Assembly (NCBI GenBank): GCA_002427535.1
Contig: DIRK01000017.1
Location: 1 to 23,530 of the forward strand
Direction of reading: 5' to 3'
Length of the DNA stretch: 23,530 nucleotides
Origin: Mageeibacillus sp. UBA5438
GTDB lineage: Bacteria; Bacillota; Clostridia; Saccharofermentanales; DTU023
In this document: positions 6,317 to 15,215 of the stretch, one piece after another
Position numbering within the stretch: the first letter of the stretch is position 1
Layout of the letters: every line of letters begins with the position of its first letter
The notes under the pieces: generated by a model
What the model was told of the DNA's origin: nothing
Database searches by the model: none
The model's input: the letters and a program-made list of their open reading frames with translations, nothing else
Program-made: the position numbers and the translations under genes

Positions 6317-8137
6317 TTACACGATTCTCCCAAATCTCTTTTCAATGTCCGTGAGGGTCAGCCTTAACGCCACGGGGCGGCCGTGCGGACAGTGATAGGG
6401 ATTGGTGAGCGCCAAGAGGCGGTCAATGAGGATGAATGCCTCCTCTTGAGAGAGGCGGTCATGCGCTTTCACCGCCGCCTTACAGGCAATGTCGTGCAGG
6501 ATTTCATTGTCGTCAACCGTGGCGCCGCTTTCCCCTGCCGTCATATGGCGGTCAAGGACCACCTGAAAGGCTGCCTTCGCGTCGAGCGTCACCTGGGCGT
6601 TCACAGGTGCCATGGGGACCGCGCGTAAGGCCACGGAGCGTTCCCCGAAGATTTCATATTCAAAGCCCAATAAAGAAAAGTGATCCGCCGCATCTTCCAA
6701 AAGTGCCATCTCCTTTATCGTAAGATCCACATGCAAAGGTGCCATCAAGGTCTGTGAGGGCACTTTTACACCGTCTTTTTCTTTTCTTTTTAACAGCAGT
6801 TCTTCGTACAGGACGCGCTCATGCGCGGCATGCTGGTCGATCAGGACGAGCGAATCCCCGTCTTCAAACAACAAATAAGTGTTTAAAAAAGCACCGATGA
6901 AACGCGCATGCTTTAAAGGATGAAAATCACTTGCGGGTGTCTTTTCTTCATCCATTTTCAGAGTTTTCTCAGCGCCCTTTTGAACGATGGTTTCTAAAGG
7001 TTCCCTTTCCGATTCACTTTCCTTAATGGTTTTTTGATCGCGAACAATTGTTCTTGACGTATCAAAGGCCACCTGCTGCGGTTCATAGCTCGCTTCTTTT
7101 TCTTCCTTATTTAACTGTTCAAGCGAGCTGTCTTGAATGACAGCTGAATCTTCGAGGGTGCCTTTGACCGCGTGGTAAATCGCGCGAAAAACTGCGCGGT
7201 CATCCCAAAAACGCACTTCCGTTTTTTGGGGGTGCACATTGACGTCGATGAGGTTGGGCGCGATCTCGATATTAAAAACAAGCTGGGTGAATTTGCCCTT
7301 CATGAAAAAGCCGCGCGACGCCTCTTCCACCGCGGTCCTCAGCACCGAGGATTGAATGACACGGCCGTTCACCAAAAACAGCTGGCGCGCGCGGTTATGG
7401 CGCGCGGCGTCAGCCCGGGTCATGAAACCCGTGAGGCGTACGGGACCATCGTCTACCGAGACAGGGATCATTTTCTCCGCGGTATCTTTACCGAAGACCA
7501 CATAAATGGCACTTAAAAGATCGTTGTTGCCAGGCGTGTAGAGCATTTCACGGTCGTCGTCCAAACGTTCTAAACGAAAGGAGACATCGGGCCGCGATAG
7601 CGCAAGTTTCCCGACGATGTCCGCGATGGCCCCCGCTTCCGAACTATCCGATTTTAAAAACTTGTAGCGTGCCGGCGTATTGAAAAATAAATCGCGGACG
7701 GTGACCGTCGTGCCCTGCGTCATGGGATGCGGTCCCTGAAAGCTCATCTCCCCGCCTTCAACAACCACACGCGTCCCCTCCTTGTCATCTCTTCTTCTTG
7801 TGACGAGTTCTAAGCGCGAGACAGAGGCGATGGACGGCAAAGCCTCTCCGCGAAAGCCCATGGTCTGTAGAGAGAACAGATCGTCGGTTGTTTCAATTTT
7901 ACTCGTGGCATGGCTTTCGACTGACAAAAGCGCGTCCTCGCGGCTCATCCCCTGCCCATCATCCTCGCAGCGGATTTCTCGGATGCCGCCGTTTCGTATG
8001 GCGAGCCGGATAATGGAGGCGCCTGCGTCCAAGGCGTTGTCGATCAGTTCTTTCACCACGGAGGCGGGGCGTTCGACCACTTCGCCTGCCGCGATGCTGT
8101 TCACCGTCTGGCGGTCAAGCTTATGGATCGTGGTCAT
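6317..8137 (-). CDS. mutL: DNA mismatch repair protein MutL
   Basis: A 606-residue mismatch repair protein that links MutS to strand nicking and excision. The N-terminal GHKL ATPase has Glu30 and Asn34 in KELIDNALDAGAS, DDGQGM (59-64) and GFRGEALPSIASVS (94-107). A charged, low-conservation linker covers roughly 330-400. The C-terminal dimerisation and endonuclease domain carries DQHAAHERVLYEE (near 430), the metal-binding nicking motif found in MutL of bacteria without MutH, plus ACKAAVKAHD and CPHGRP near 582. It should therefore nick DNA itself. The ATG overlaps the mutS stop by four bases (ATGA) and lies behind a GA-rich ribosome site inside mutS, implying coupled translation. Confidence 0.97.
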   Translation of the reverse strand: MTTIHKLDRQTVNSIAAGEVVERPASVVKELIDNALDAGASIIRLAIRNGGIREIRCEDDGQGMSREDALLSVESHATSKIETTDDLFSLQTMGFRGEALPSIASVSRLELVTRRRDDKEGTRVVVEGGEMSFQGPHPMTQGTTVTVRDLFFNTPARYKFLKSDSSEAGAIADIVGKLALSRPDVSFRLERLDDDREMLYTPGNNDLLSAIYVVFGKDTAEKMIPVSVDDGPVRLTGFMTRADAARHNRARQLFLVNGRVIQSSVLRTAVEEASRGFFMKGKFTQLVFNIEIAPNLIDVNVHPQKTEVRFWDDRAVFRAIYHAVKGTLEDSAVIQDSSLEQLNKEEKEASYEPQQVAFDTSRTIVRDQKTIKESESEREPLETIVQKGAEKTLKMDEEKTPASDFHPLKHARFIGAFLNTYLLFEDGDSLVLIDQHAAHERVLYEELLLKRKEKDGVKVPSQTLMAPLHVDLTIKEMALLEDAADHFSLLGFEYEIFGERSVALRAVPMAPVNAQVTLDAKAAFQVVLDRHMTAGESGATVDDNEILHDIACKAAVKAHDRLSQEEAFILIDRLLALTNPYHCPHGRPVALRLTLTDIEKRFGRIV

Positions 8138-10797
8138 CCTTCTTCCTCCTCAAGCTCGCTGTTTTGGCGCTTTTGTTTTTCGGCCAATTCCTTCAAATCG
8201 ATGAGGAGGCCGAAGGCCTCAACAGGCCGCATATTGTCAATATCCGCGAATTCAAGTCGCCGGATGATGTCGTCGGCGGTGCGCACCGACTGGGCTCCGC
8301 TGAAAAGATCCTGCTGACCGTCCATGGCCCTTGAGCGGGCTCGGACAATCTTACGTTTGGCCTGCCCCGAGCGTTCAAAATGGGCCATGAGTTCACGGGC
8401 GCGGTCCACGACTGATTCAGGGACACCGGCCAATTTGGCCACATCAATGCCGTAGCTCTCATCCGCGCCCCCCGGGCGCACTTCATGCAAGAATACAATG
8501 TCGCCGTCCTGCTCACTGACATCGATATGGCTGTTAAACACCCCGGGCAGTTTGTTCCCTAAGTCGATTAATTCATGGTAATGCGTCGCAAAAAGGGCGC
8601 GCGCTCCTAATAGTTTTTGGTCCGCGATATATTCCATGACGGACCAGGCGATGGACAGTCCGTCGGCAGTACCGGTGCCTCGCCCGATTTCATCCAGGAT
8701 GAGAAGGCTCATAGGTGTTGCCTGCTCCAAAATACGGGCCATCTCGCTCATCTCCACCATGAAGGTAGACTGACCGCCCGACAGGTCGTCTGAGGCGCCC
8801 ACACGCGTCATGACGCGGTCGACGATGCCGATCCTCGCTTCTTGGGCCGGTACATAGCCCCCGATCTGTGCCAACAGTACAATGATGGCCGCCTGACGCA
8901 TATAGGTTGACTTACCCGACATATTGGGCCCGGTGAGAATCATGGCGCGCTTAGCATGGCCGTCGAGCGTTAAGTCGTTCGCCACAAAGCGATCTTTACC
9001 CTTTAGGATCTGTTCGACCACCGCGTGGCGCCCTTCTTTGATGATAAGTGTCCGGTCGTCCAAAATTTCGGGGCGGCAATATTTTTGGCGATCCGCGATA
9101 TCCGCTAAGGATAGGAATACGTCGAGTTCGGCCAAAGCGTTGGCGGTATTTTGCAGTTCTAAAAGGTGGCGTGCGACTTCTTCTCGTATTTGAGTAAACA
9201 GTTCATATTCGACTGCTTTGCGGCGCTCTTCGGCGCCTAAGATTGTATCTTCTTTTTCCTTTAATTCTTCTGTGATAAAGCGCTCAGAATTGACAAGGGT
9301 TTGTTTTCTCACAAAATGATCGGGCACTTTATCGAGTTGTCCGCGTGACACCTCAAAATAGTAGCCGAACACGCGGTTGTAGCCGGCCTTCAAGTTTTTG
9401 ATGCCGGTCGCTTCCCGCTCCTTTGTTTCTAATGAAAGAATATAGTCGCGCCCGTGCAAGGCCGCGTCCGTCAGTCGATCGACGTCGGCGTTAAAACCTT
9501 CTTTGAAAATACCGCCCTCGGTGACAAGTAGCGGCGGATCGTCGCAGATCGCCTCGTGTAAAAGTTGCGCCAAGGTTTCGTGCTCGGTCATGGAACGGCG
9601 GATCCGGGACAATCCCGGATCGTCGAGATCTGAAAGTAAAGTTTTTAACTTAGGAAGGCGCTGTAAGACGTTTCTCAAAGCCACCAGATCGCGCGGGGTG
9701 ACGGAGCCTTGGGCAATCCTGCCCGAGAGACGCTCAATGTCATAGAGGCCTTGTAATGCCTCCTGGAGCGTCTGCCGCAGCATGAATTGTTCCACTAGGG
9801 TCGCGACGGAGTTTTGTCTTTTTAAAATCTTTTCTCGATCGATTAAAGGCTGCAATAACCAAGCGCGCAGAAGTCTTGCCCCCATGGCCGTTTTGGTGCG
9901 GTCGATTGCCCACAGAAGACTGCCGCGGCTCTTTCGGTCACGGAGGGTCTCCGTCAACTCCAAGTTGGCGCGGGTCGCGTGACCTAGGAGCATGTAATCG
10001 CGAAGCACATAGGGCGTGATGTCGCGGATCTGTGCGGGTGTTGTCTTTTGCGTGTTTTCTAAATAGGACATAAGCGCGGCGCTTGCCCGAGGCCACAGCA
10101 ATTCGGAATCCGTGAAGCTGAGTGTTCTTTTCTTGGCTTCTTTTAAGGAGAATGAATCATCTCCCAAGACGGAATAGGTGATCTCTTGGCGTTCGATATA
10201 GTCTTTGAAACGGCGGTTTTTTGAAAACGTGTCGTTCACGATGAATTCAATCGGTTTTAAACGCGCGATCTCGTCAAACACTTGGGATTCGGCTTGACTT
10301 GAAAGCATCTCGCTGGTCTCAAAGTGACCGGAGGCTAAATCGCAGGCGGCGATACCAAAGCCCTGCCCGATCTGACAGATCGCGGCGATGTACTGGTAGG
10401 CGTCCTCGGCGATCGCTTCCGGGTCAGTTTGGGTCCCCGGGGTCAAGACGCGGACGACCGCCCGGTCGACTAAGCCTTTGGCCGTGAGAGGGTCTTCCAC
10501 TTGATCGCAGATGGCCACTTTATAGCCGCGCGCCAAAAGGCGTTTTAAGTAATTGTCGGCCGCATGATGCGGAACACCGCACATGGGGGCGCGTTCGTCG
10601 AGGCCGCAGTCGCGCCCTGTTAGGGCCAATTCAAGTTCACGGGCGGCGGTGAGCGCGTCGTCAAAGAAGAGTTCGTAGAAGTCGCCCAGTCTGAAAAAGA
10701 TGAGGCAGTCGGGATACTGTTCTTTTTGCTCGATAAGCTGACGCATCATGGGCGTCACTTTCTCTTTGTCGATCTTGTCAAAGGTCAAGTGGCTCAC
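8134..10797 (-). CDS. mutS: DNA mismatch recognition protein MutS
   Basis: An 887-residue MutS1-type ATPase that binds mismatches and small loops as a dimer. The mismatch-binding domain has the FYE motif (F40, E42) in RLGDFYELF. MCGVPHHAADNYLKRL and GYKVAICDQVEDP are typical of the N-terminal domain. Connector, core, lever and clamp regions follow. The ATPase domain has Walker A GPNMSGKST near 622, STFMVEMSEMA, and Walker B LLILDEIGRGTGTADG near 700, then FATHYHEL. The usual GRGTSTYDG reads GRGTGTADG here. The start is GTG overlapping the miaB stop (GTGA). Length is normal for the family. Confidence 0.97.
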   Translation of the reverse strand: MSHLTFDKIDKEKVTPMMRQLIEQKEQYPDCLIFFRLGDFYELFFDDALTAARELELALTGRDCGLDERAPMCGVPHHAADNYLKRLLARGYKVAICDQVEDPLTAKGLVDRAVVRVLTPGTQTDPEAIAEDAYQYIAAICQIGQGFGIAACDLASGHFETSEMLSSQAESQVFDEIARLKPIEFIVNDTFSKNRRFKDYIERQEITYSVLGDDSFSLKEAKKRTLSFTDSELLWPRASAALMSYLENTQKTTPAQIRDITPYVLRDYMLLGHATRANLELTETLRDRKSRGSLLWAIDRTKTAMGARLLRAWLLQPLIDREKILKRQNSVATLVEQFMLRQTLQEALQGLYDIERLSGRIAQGSVTPRDLVALRNVLQRLPKLKTLLSDLDDPGLSRIRRSMTEHETLAQLLHEAICDDPPLLVTEGGIFKEGFNADVDRLTDAALHGRDYILSLETKEREATGIKNLKAGYNRVFGYYFEVSRGQLDKVPDHFVRKQTLVNSERFITEELKEKEDTILGAEERRKAVEYELFTQIREEVARHLLELQNTANALAELDVFLSLADIADRQKYCRPEILDDRTLIIKEGRHAVVEQILKGKDRFVANDLTLDGHAKRAMILTGPNMSGKSTYMRQAAIIVLLAQIGGYVPAQEARIGIVDRVMTRVGASDDLSGGQSTFMVEMSEMARILEQATPMSLLILDEIGRGTGTADGLSIAWSVMEYIADQKLLGARALFATHYHELIDLGNKLPGVFNSHIDVSEQDGDIVFLHEVRPGGADESYGIDVAKLAGVPESVVDRARELMAHFERSGQAKRKIVRARSRAMDGQQDLFSGAQSVRTADDIIRRLEFADIDNMRPVEAFGLLIDLKELAEKQKRQNSELEEEEG

Positions 10798-12236
10798 AGG
10801 GCCGTCCCTTCCAGTGAAAATGAACCTGCTTTTTCTATTTTGACAGGGATGAATTGTCCCTTCCTATTTTGTCCTGTTGTCATGATGGCTGTTGAAACGT
10901 TGACCAGGCGGTCATCGCGGGTGCGCCCCGACAAGATGTCAGGGTCGCGCCGGCTGGGGCCGTCAATCAACACGTCGACAGTATCTCCGATTAATTGTTG
11001 GTTCGATTCAAAGCTGATGTCATTTTGGAGCCGGACAAGACGTTCGAACCGCTCCTTGACTTGTGCCTGTTCTCCTTCCTCGTAAATGTCTGCGGCGGGG
11101 GTCCCGATGCGCGGGCTGTAAAAGAAGGTGAAGGCCGCGTCAAAGCGTACGGTTTCCATGAGGGCTAAGGTCGCCCGGAAGTCTTCTTCGGTTTCACCCG
11201 GGTAGCCGACAATGAGGTCAGTTGTGAGGGTTATGCCGGGGCGGCTTAGTCTCAGTTTTTCAACAAGTTCGAGATAGTGCTCTGCGGTGTAGCGGCGGTT
11301 CATCTTTTTTAAGATGACGTCACTTCCCGACTGCAGGGGCAGGTGGATATGCGGTTCAATGACGGGATAGCGCCCGATGGTGTCGATCAGTTCGTCGGAA
11401 AGATCCTTAGGATGGGAGGTCATGTAGCGGACGATGCCAAGGTTTTCGATTTCACTCACGTCCCTTAAAAGTTTGGCAAAGGAGGGTGAGGCTTGTTTTA
11501 GCTTTCGCAAGTCGTTGCCATAGGAGTTGACGTTTTGCCCCAAAAGCATGATCTCTTGGGCCCCCTCCCCGACTGCCTTTCGCGCTTCCTTCATGATGTC
11601 ATCGTAGGAGCGGCTCTTTTCACGGCCTCTTGTGTAAGGCACGATGCAGTAAGAGCAAAAGTTGTTGCAGCCGGTCATGATCGTGATGAGCGCTCGGTGT
11701 CCTCGTTCGCGTTTAACGGGCATTCCTTCGCCAAAGACGTCTGTCGCTTGATGGGTAAGATCGAGGGTGCGTTTGCCGCGTGACCCTTGAATCACTTCTG
11801 TTAAGGCGTAAGGCAGCAATTCCATGGCGCCTGCTCCCAGAAGAAAATCAACATGGGAAAAACTTTCAAAGATCACGTCGCGGTGGATCTTTTGTTCCAT
11901 CATGCAGCCAAAGACCCCGATGATGGGCTTTCCCTCCCTTTTTATGGGCTTCAGGCGGCCGACATGTCCGAAGAAACGGTCGTCCGCGTTGGCGCGTACG
12001 CTGCAGGTGTTAAACAGCGCGATATCGGCTTCTTCGATACTTGTCGCCTGTACGAAGCCTGCTTCTTCTAAGATCCCGGCTGCGATTTCACTGTCGTGGT
12101 CGTTTTGCTGGCAACCGAAGGTTTGGATGAAGTAGCTTCCCCGCTTCCCTGTTTCAGCGAAGTTCTCGCGGTTCCAGTCAAATAGGATGGTAAGCGACTG
12201 GGCGCATTCATTTTGCAATAATTTTTGTTTTTTCAT
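10794..12236 (-). CDS. miaB: tRNA-2-methylthio-N6-dimethylallyladenosine synthase MiaB
   Basis: A 480-residue radical-SAM methylthiotransferase that converts i6A37, made by MiaA, to ms2i6A37 in tRNA. The N-terminal MTTase domain carries the second [4Fe-4S] cluster cysteines Cys42 (TFGCQQNDHDSE), Cys78 (FNTCSVRANA) and Cys111 (FGCMMEQ). The radical-SAM cluster is Cys190, Cys194 and Cys197 in MTGCNNFCSYCIVPYTRG. HIHLPLQSGSD lies in the barrel, and a TRAM RNA-binding domain occupies about 410-475. The QQNDHDSE and RANADDR segments favour MiaB over RimO or MtaB. The first 33 residues are not conserved, and the ribosome site before the ATG is weak, so a slightly later start is possible. It heads the overlapping miaB-mutS-mutL-miaA run. 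Confidence 0.96.
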   Translation of the reverse strand: MKKQKLLQNECAQSLTILFDWNRENFAETGKRGSYFIQTFGCQQNDHDSEIAAGILEEAGFVQATSIEEADIALFNTCSVRANADDRFFGHVGRLKPIKREGKPIIGVFGCMMEQKIHRDVIFESFSHVDFLLGAGAMELLPYALTEVIQGSRGKRTLDLTHQATDVFGEGMPVKRERGHRALITIMTGCNNFCSYCIVPYTRGREKSRSYDDIMKEARKAVGEGAQEIMLLGQNVNSYGNDLRKLKQASPSFAKLLRDVSEIENLGIVRYMTSHPKDLSDELIDTIGRYPVIEPHIHLPLQSGSDVILKKMNRRYTAEHYLELVEKLRLSRPGITLTTDLIVGYPGETEEDFRATLALMETVRFDAAFTFFYSPRIGTPAADIYEEGEQAQVKERFERLVRLQNDISFESNQQLIGDTVDVLIDGPSRRDPDILSGRTRDDRLVNVSTAIMTTGQNRKGQFIPVKIEKAGSFSLEGTAL

Positions 12237-12258
12237 GTCTACTTTATAAGTTATAGAT

Positions 12259-12283
12259 CATACTAATACTAGTATCATGTATG
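12259..12283. promoter_or_regulatory. Nested imperfect palindrome upstream of miaB
   Basis: A perfect 10-base palindrome ATACTAGTAT (12266-12275) is flanked symmetrically by CATAC and GTATG, making a 25-base imperfect dyad in the 48-base gap between the two-helix protein stop and miaB. No T-run follows, so an operator or mRNA hairpin is likelier than a terminator. I see no convincing promoter here. Confidence 0.4.
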
Positions 12284-12284
12284 A

Positions 12285-12941
12285 CTAGCGGTCACTTATT
12301 GGCCGTTTTTTACCTTTCAATCTTCCGAATCGCGGTTTGGGGAGTACGGCGAGTTTAACCGCGATTTCCGGCCGTAGGGCAAAAGCACTGAGATTCCCTT
12401 TTTTGTCGATGTCCGAGAAGACCGCCATCTCGGAATATTCGAGTTCGTTGATTGGGTTTTCAAACATCACCGCCACAATGAGGCGTCTTCTTGCGGTCGG
12501 ATTTCTCTTGATCCAGGCCCGTACATGATTAAATCGGGGGATGGTTTGAAATTTTAAGGCTCTTGCCAAGTCGACATCGCTTAAGTAATCGAAGATCGAC
12601 CCGTAGAAAAGGCCGATACGGCTCACTTCCGCTGGCGGGATAATCCGGGCGCTGATCGCGTCTTCAACGATGAGCTGATCCTGCCGCGTGATGTACAGAT
12701 CACAGGGCATCCCGATGAAGCTTGCCAACCCTGAGACGACGGTGAGTTCGCCTCCCCATTTCGCTTTTCGTTCGTGTGTTTTCTTTCGGATGTGCCTTCG
12801 TTCCTGGATGGAACGGACTCTTTTCCAAATGATTGAACCAAATGAAAACGCCATCACGATGAAGCCCAAAGTGGGTTCCATGGTGCCCTGCCAAACCAGG
12901 TAAAGAGTCGCGATAAAGATCAAAAACAAAGAGAAAACCAT
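12285..12941 (-). CDS. Membrane-anchored protein with two N-terminal helices, unknown function
   Basis: A 218-residue protein of no recognised family. Two hydrophobic segments, about 1-17 and 22-40, form a hairpin anchor. A very basic stretch (RVRSIQERRHIRKKTHERKAK, 41-61) should hold the rest in the cytoplasm. The soluble part, about 65-218, has alternating hydrophobic strands and ends in a basic tail (KPRFGRLKGKKRPISDR). I see no catalytic motif, nucleotide-binding loop or cysteine cluster. The ATG follows TAGGGCC, a weak ribosome site. The gene lies 47 bases after the beta-helix gene and 48 before miaB, on the same strand, so it is probably part of a longer transcript. Confidence 0.75.
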   Translation of the reverse strand: MVFSLFLIFIATLYLVWQGTMEPTLGFIVMAFSFGSIIWKRVRSIQERRHIRKKTHERKAKWGGELTVVSGLASFIGMPCDLYITRQDQLIVEDAISARIIPPAEVSRIGLFYGSIFDYLSDVDLARALKFQTIPRFNHVRAWIKRNPTARRRLIVAVMFENPINELEYSEMAVFSDIDKKGNLSAFALRPEIAVKLAVLPKPRFGRLKGKKRPISDR

Positions 12942-12988
12942 GGCCCTATGTTAACATATTGCGCACACTTCCTCGGATGCTAAACCGC

Positions 12989-13663
12989 TTAGATTCTTGG
13001 CCGCAACTCGCCGTTATTTTTTAGAATGGATTTTTCAGGTAATGAAAAACGCACAAAGGTTAAGGGGTAAATGAGGCTGTCTTTTCCGATCAATGTGCCG
13101 GGACCCAGGACCGCATTGCAACCGATTTCCACGCGTTGCGCCGTGATGGCGCCGATCTTTCGAAGTCCTGTTTCAATAACTTCGCCTTCGTAGCGAATCT
13201 TTATATTCTTCTTATCGGATCGAAGGTTGGAGGTGATGGCGCCGGCGCCAAAATGCGTGCCGTAGGATAAGATGCTGTCGCCAATATAGTTGTAATGCGG
13301 GACCTCGACGTCGCCGAATAAAAGGGAATTTTTAATTTCACTTGCAGTCCCCACGACACAGTTGGGCCCGATGTAGGCATTGCCGCGGATAAAAGCGCCC
13401 GGGCGGATTTCCACATCGGGTCCTACAATGACTGGCCCTTTCAATGTGGCGAGATCGCTGACATTAGCGGATTTTGCGACCCATATGTCAGGCGCTATTT
13501 CGGTATAACTTTCGGAGGGTAAAGTGGCGCCGTACGCCTTGATCCACGCGCCTAAATCTGCAAGGCTCTCCCATGGATACGTGCACTGTAAGAGCCACGA
13601 CGCAAAGGGTTCATCGCCTTTTAGGCTGAAGAATCGTGCTGTTTTAAGCGCTTCTTTTGGCAT
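12989..13663 (-). CDS. GlmU-like left-handed beta-helix (hexapeptide repeat) protein
   Basis: A 224-residue protein whose residues 65-205 form a run of hexapeptide repeats ([LIV]-G-x-x-x-x), for example VIVGPDVEIRPGAFIRGNAYIGPNCVVG. The segment PHYNYIGDSIL (122-132) followed by FGAGAITSNLRSDKKN (138-153) closely resembles the acetyltransferase half of GlmU (HLSYxGD... GAGTITCNYDG). The N-terminal pyrophosphorylase domain is absent: the first 60 residues contain no nucleotidyltransferase G-x-G-T-R-M motif. It may bind a nucleotide sugar or acyl/acetyl-CoA, and proteins of this shape are often annotated as UDP-N-acetylglucosamine pyrophosphorylase-related. Actual activity is unknown. GAGGG lies before the ATG. 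Confidence 0.85.
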   Translation of the reverse strand: MPKEALKTARFFSLKGDEPFASWLLQCTYPWESLADLGAWIKAYGATLPSESYTEIAPDIWVAKSANVSDLATLKGPVIVGPDVEIRPGAFIRGNAYIGPNCVVGTASEIKNSLLFGDVEVPHYNYIGDSILSYGTHFGAGAITSNLRSDKKNIKIRYEGEVIETGLRKIGAITAQRVEIGCNAVLGPGTLIGKDSLIYPLTFVRFSLPEKSILKNNGELRPRI

Positions 13664-13687
13664 GCTTTACCCTCGTAGGGCTCTCCC

Positions 13688-15187
13688 TTATTCTTCAGGT
13701 ACAACGGGTTCTTCTTCGACCCTGATTTCAAAGCCAAAGTAGCTGTTGATCTGCGCGGCAGGAGAAGCCTGAATATCGATGTTATCCGCCGTAACATTCG
13801 TCAACTTCACATTTCTCTGACTCAAGAAGAGATCGGCCAGGCGATACCGTGCGGCCCCGTCATCACCTTTACCGCTGATGATGGTCAAACCATCGAATCT
13901 GACGTTTGAGAGGGTGACATTTTCAGCCGATAAAGCAAGCGCGCCGACATCGACACGGATGCCGGTGTTGACGTTCAGCTTGACGGTCAAGTTTTCAAAG
14001 GTAATGTCTTGGATCGTCGCGTCTTTGAGCTCGCGGAACAAACCGACAAATTTTTCTTTATCCGGGTCAACTTTCTTGCTGGATGCCGAGATCGTGATGT
14101 TTTTTAAACGGTGATTGTTGCCGAGGATGACGCCGTTAAATTGTTCGGCCATATCGACGGTCACACCTGAAAAATCGATGTCTTGGGTGAAAATATACCC
14201 TTCCACTTCGTTTTTGTAGCGATCCAATCCGGTGAACGCGTATTTGCGATCGATGTAGAGGTCATCGAGGTGGCCGATGCGCGCGTAGTTGCCTTCGATG
14301 TACTTGAGGTAGACTGTGATTTGTCCGGAATTCTGTTCGTAGTCCGCGATAGATTTTTCAAAGATTTCATCTTTTCTCGCCCGAATCATGGCGCGTTCCT
14401 CTTCGGTTGCGTCTAATTCGTAGCCGAGTTTATTGATAAAAAGGTCAGAGGTATCGATGATCTCTTCAACCCCTTCTTCATCATCTTCTGTCTTCTCGGG
14501 TTCGACGTATTCCACCGCCGTGAAAAGCGAAGGAAATTCTTCGGCTAAGATGTCGTAAACGTCTTGCATGGGTGGGATTAATTCACTGAAAACGTACACG
14601 GAAAAGTCATAAGGCGTGGTGAGCGCTTCATCTTCGTAGTAGCCCAAAAAGGTGTAGCCGTCTTTGTGGATCAGCGATTCGGTCGCACCCGTCAATTCCT
14701 GCACCGCGGAGTCGGCTGAGAGGTTTTTAGAGAACATCACAGCGCCCGTCGTCGCGTCGACGTAATCAACGTGACCCCGGGGGATCCAGCGCGCGTAGAG
14801 TGTCATGTCTTCTTGTACGCGATCCTCGTCAAAATCCCAACGATCTTCTGCCTTAAAGGCATAACCGGTCACTTCGCCATTGGCGTCTACGATGTCTTCT
14901 TTAGCCACATACCAGCCGGCCAGCGCGTAGCCGTCGCGCACAGGCTCGATCAGCATATTGGTCGTGCCGGCAGGCGCGAATAAATAAGAGTTCTTCATGT
15001 AATAGGTCGTGCGTACGCCGCGTTGGTTGACCGTCCCTCCGAGCGCGTCATAGGTCACGACACAGTCGTAGCCCCACGCGCCTGGGTCGATCGAGGTTTC
15101 ACGGCCGCTGCAAGCGCCTAACAGCATCACAACGATGAGCGTTATGATGATAAAAAAGATGCGAAACTTCCCTAGCGATAGCTTCAT
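13688..15187 (-). CDS. Large lipoprotein with InlB-like repeats and GLUG-like strands
   Basis: A 499-residue predicted surface lipoprotein. A hydrophobic signal (10-24) ends in lipobox LLGAC, giving Cys26 at the mature N-terminus. Residues 43-134 form an InlB B-repeat (Listeria-Bacteroides repeat): VTYDALGGTV, then RDGYALAGWY and LYARWIP. A second repeat starts near 140 (HKDGYTFLGYYEDEALTTPYDF) but is interrupted by an acidic, helix-rich stretch of about 85 residues (205-288) before resuming as QITVYLKYIEG. The C-terminal part, about 325-480, has beta-strand repeats such as FNGVILGNNHRLKNITIS and GLFRELKDATIQDITFENLTVKL, resembling GLUG repeats of surface proteins. It ends in a Glu/Pro tail with no LPxTG. 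Adhesion or envelope binding is inferred only. AAGGGAAG lies before the ATG. Confidence 0.82.
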   Translation of the reverse strand: MKLSLGKFRIFFIIITLIVVMLLGACSGRETSIDPGAWGYDCVVTYDALGGTVNQRGVRTTYYMKNSYLFAPAGTTNMLIEPVRDGYALAGWYVAKEDIVDANGEVTGYAFKAEDRWDFDEDRVQEDMTLYARWIPRGHVDYVDATTGAVMFSKNLSADSAVQELTGATESLIHKDGYTFLGYYEDEALTTPYDFSVYVFSELIPPMQDVYDILAEEFPSLFTAVEYVEPEKTEDDEEGVEEIIDTSDLFINKLGYELDATEEERAMIRARKDEIFEKSIADYEQNSGQITVYLKYIEGNYARIGHLDDLYIDRKYAFTGLDRYKNEVEGYIFTQDIDFSGVTVDMAEQFNGVILGNNHRLKNITISASSKKVDPDKEKFVGLFRELKDATIQDITFENLTVKLNVNTGIRVDVGALALSAENVTLSNVRFDGLTIISGKGDDGAARYRLADLFLSQRNVKLTNVTADNIDIQASPAAQINSYFGFEIRVEEEPVVPEE

Positions 15188-15215
15188 CTCATTTTCTTCC
15201 CTTCATCCAATGTCA

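Noticed and set aside
12947..12958. TATGTTAACATA 12-base palindrome before the two-helix protein gene
   Set aside because: Short AT-rich palindrome between closely spaced genes; no promoter or regulator motif to support a function.
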